Origin: Cupriavidus necator N-1 | GTDB lineage: Bacteria > Pseudomonadota > Gammaproteobacteria > Burkholderiales > Burkholderiaceae | DNA length: 64,000 nt | NCBI RefSeq assembly: GCF_000219215.1 | Contig: NC_015724.1 | Coordinates: 186,001-250,000, forward strand | Reading direction: 5' to 3' | Shown: positions 62,152 through 64,000 of the stretch, piece after piece | Numbering within the stretch: the first letter of the stretch is position 1 | How the letters are laid out: each line of letters opens with the position of its first letter | Program-made: the position numbers and the translations under genes | Notes under the pieces: generated by a model | Told to the model about the DNA's origin: nothing | What the model saw: only the letters and a program-made list of their open reading frames with translations | The model's database searches: none

Positions 62152-63501
62152 TCAGGGCCTGTGCGCGTCGGCCGATACGATGGCGCGCGGCAGCAGCAGG
62201 ATCAGCAGGCAGCACAGCAGCAGGCAGGCGCCCAGCACATAGGTGCCGCTGTTGACATTGCCGGTCACGTTCTTGGCGACATTGGTGATCATGGCGCCGG
62301 TGATGCCAGCCAGGCTGCCGACCGAGTTGATCATGGCCAGCCCCGCGGCGGCCGCGGCGCCGGTGAGGGCGCGCCCTGAGAAGATCCAGAAGAGCGGTGC
62401 CACGCCGAGAATGCCGGCAGCCGCCACGGAGATCAGCAGCAACGACATTTCCAGCTGGCTGGCAAAGGCAGCGCTCAGGATCAGGCCGATGCCGGCGCAG
62501 CCCGCCGGTATGGCGGCGTGCAGGCGGCGTTCGCCGGTCCGGTTCGAATGCACGGCATTGGCCACGATGAACACGCCCGCGACCACATAGGGCAGCGCGG
62601 ACAGCAGGCCGACGTGATAGATGTTCTTGAGGCCGGTGGCCTGGATGATGGAGGGAAGCCAGAACGAGAGGCCGTAGAACCCGGTGTTCATGGTCAGCAG
62701 GATTGCGCACAGCAGCCAGATCACCGGGCTCTTCAACGCTGCGCCGAAATTGTGGGTCTTGTGCGCGTTTTCGGCGGCAAGGTTGCGCTTGATCAGCGCC
62801 TTCTCATCGGCGCTCAGCCAGCGCGCCTTGTCGACCGAGTCCGTCAGGCAGGCCAGCACCACGATGCCAAGGATCACCGCGGGCAGCCCTTCGATGAGCA
62901 GCATCCATTGCCAGCCACGGTGGCCAAAAGCCTCGTGCATGTTCTGCAGGATCCAGCCCGATACCGGTCCGCCGATGCAAAGGCTCAGCGGCAGCGCGAA
63001 CATAAAGCCGGCCAGCACGCGATTCTGCTTGTGCGAGGGGAACCACTGGTTCAGGTAAAGCACGACGCCCGGGAAGAAGCCGGCTTCGCACACGCCCAGC
63101 AGAAAGCGCAGCACGTAGAACATAGTTGCCGGGGTAATGTGGAATAGCGCAGCCAGCGGCTCGATGTACATCATGGAGATCGAGACGCAACCCCAGCTGA
63201 TCATAATCCGCGAGATCCAGCGGCGCGCGCCCACGCGGTGAAGGATCAGGTTGCTCGGCATTTCAAAGAGCACATAGCCCCAGAAGAGCATGCTCGCGGC
63301 GAGCGCGTAGACGTTGTCGTTCAGGTTCAGGTCGCCGAGCATCTGCAGCTTGGCGAAGCCGATATTGACGCGATCAAGGTACGAGATCACGTAGCAGACA
63401 AAGAACAGTGGCACTGTCCGCCAGAAAACCTTGTCGTAGGTGCGCTTCTCAAGATCGGGCAATGCGGCCTCGATCGAGGTTGGCTGAATGCTCGTGGCCA
63501 T
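62152..63501 (-). CDS. MFS transporter, anion:cation symporter (ACS) type
   Basis: A 449-residue MFS protein starting at the ATG at 63501. VPLFFVCYVISYLDRVNIGF in the first membrane segment and LFEMPSNLILHRVGARRWIS mark the ACS family, as in tartrate and phthalate permeases. About 12 membrane segments, with a central loop near 200-245. It lies 47 bp upstream of the lyase gene, apparently the first gene of the run, and probably imports the dicarboxylic substrate. It is a homolog of the IS66-interrupted transporter at 21.1 kb. Confidence 0.92.
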   Translation of the reverse strand: MATSIQPTSIEAALPDLEKRTYDKVFWRTVPLFFVCYVISYLDRVNIGFAKLQMLGDLNLNDNVYALAASMLFWGYVLFEMPSNLILHRVGARRWISRIMISWGCVSISMMYIEPLAALFHITPATMFYVLRFLLGVCEAGFFPGVVLYLNQWFPSHKQNRVLAGFMFALPLSLCIGGPVSGWILQNMHEAFGHRGWQWMLLIEGLPAVILGIVVLACLTDSVDKARWLSADEKALIKRNLAAENAHKTHNFGAALKSPVIWLLCAILLTMNTGFYGLSFWLPSIIQATGLKNIYHVGLLSALPYVVAGVFIVANAVHSNRTGERRLHAAIPAGCAGIGLILSAAFASQLEMSLLLISVAAAGILGVAPLFWIFSGRALTGAAAAAGLAMINSVGSLAGITGAMITNVAKNVTGNVNSGTYVLGACLLLCCLLILLLPRAIVSADAHRP

Positions 63502-63606
63502 GCTGTCTCCATTTCGTTTTGTGCCAGGGATGCGGATGCATCGGCGGCCTGTCTTTGCGCTGCTGGCCACACGCCAGTTCGGTATAGCGTCTGTCAATTT
63601 GCGCAA

Positions 63607-63720
63607 CTATATTGTAGGACAATAGTGTAGCTGGCGACGCTGTGCTATGAGGGTTAGTCCTGATCAGGTTGGTAGCGGCCCGGTAATCAGCAGGTCCACA
63701 GTGGGTTGCCGGTCCGGAAC
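63607..63720. other. Short gap, promoter region of the MFS-led operon
   Basis: AT-richer sequence (for example AACTATATTGTAGGACAATAG at about 63604) lies upstream of the MFS gene and could hold its promoter; TTGTAGGACAA is a short palindrome. No gene is supported. Confidence 0.3.
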
Positions 63721-64000
63721 TCAGAAATCGTGGGAAAGGCCCAGGTTGAAGGCGCGGCGGGCATTACCGTTGACGGAAAGCGCATCACCGATGGTGTATG
63801 AGGCACCGTTGTGATTCGTAACTGTGCCGTATGCGGAATATAAGTAGGTGCGCTTTGAGTAATGGTATTTATAGCCAATGGCAAACTGGCCGGCATTGCG
63901 ATCCGAGTCAGGTCCGCTGCGCATATCCCGGTTGTAGATATAACTGAGCAGGAACTGATGCCTGCCGAGTGGCACCGAGACCCCCACCAGGAAACTGTTG
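63721..64000 (-). CDS. Gram-negative porin, C-terminal part (cut by right edge)
   Basis: The last ~93 residues of a general porin: NSFLVGVSVPLGRHQFLLSY, AIGYKYHYSKRTYLYSAYGT and a terminal AFNLGLSHDF with final Phe. The start lies beyond the window. It is a different gene from the porin at 47.8-48.8 kb. Confidence 0.9.
   Translation of the reverse strand, partial: NSFLVGVSVPLGRHQFLLSYIYNRDMRSGPDSDRNAGQFAIGYKYHYSKRTYLYSAYGTVTNHNGASYTIGDALSVNGNARRAFNLGLSHDF

Overview
The window is high-GC DNA from a Burkholderiales-type beta-proteobacterium; Cupriavidus, Ralstonia or a relative is the best guess. The main reasons are four intact Bug/TctC periplasmic solute-binding proteins plus one remnant, gene order and porins typical of that group, and many small regulator-linked catabolic operons. 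No rRNA, tRNA, CRISPR array, core housekeeping block or replication origin was seen, so this looks like an accessory catabolic region of a large replicon. The organism is inferred, not proven.

Layout. 1-0.26 kb: LysR-regulator remnant. 0.5-11.6 kb: an IclR-type regulon. A minus-strand run holds two Bug proteins, two metallo-beta-lactamase-fold paralogs, an alpha/beta hydrolase and the IclR regulator. A divergent Bug gene, an ADP-forming acyl-CoA synthetase and a short-chain dehydrogenase complete it. Five copies of a 15-bp palindrome (best form TTTCGCATATCGAAA) lie in its promoter gaps. 12.1-15.2 kb: outer-membrane channel, isochorismatase-like hydrolase, pirin. 15.3-17.8 kb: a decayed Bug gene and an acetolactate synthase. 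18.1-25.4 kb: GntR regulator, hydrolase, VOC protein and an MFS transporter split by a complete IS66 element with an 8-bp target duplication. 25.6-26.0 kb: scrambled remnant of a second acetolactate synthase.

26.1-41.2 kb: a second IclR regulator faces a long plus-strand catabolic run: amidohydrolase, NTF2-like, YciI-like, beta-hydroxyacid dehydrogenase, extradiol-type VOC protein and FAA hydrolase. A transport module follows (DUF1302 barrel, DUF1329, YCF48-like and RND proteins), then a gentisate-dioxygenase-like cupin and a second FAA hydrolase. Ring cleavage of a hydroxylated aromatic acid, with hydrolysis of the resulting acylpyruvate, is the most economical reading.

41.3-47.75 kb: a nest of mobile elements, made of two group II introns (one reverse transcriptase intact, one broken) and two IS110-family elements. 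It appears to sit between the stop codon of a porin gene and that gene's terminator hairpin. 47.75-55.7 kb: porin, FAA hydrolase, cupin, Tat-exported formamidase-like protein, MFS transporter, GlcG/HbpS-like protein, glutathione transferase, AraC regulator. 55.8-63.6 kb: an eight-gene minus-strand run with MFS transporter, citryl-CoA-lyase-like protein, class III CoA-transferase, LeuC/LeuD-type dehydratase, Lrp regulator, Bug protein and RraA-like protein. It looks like a route from an unsaturated C5-C6 acid through a CoA ester to acetyl-CoA plus a keto acid. The right edge cuts a porin gene.
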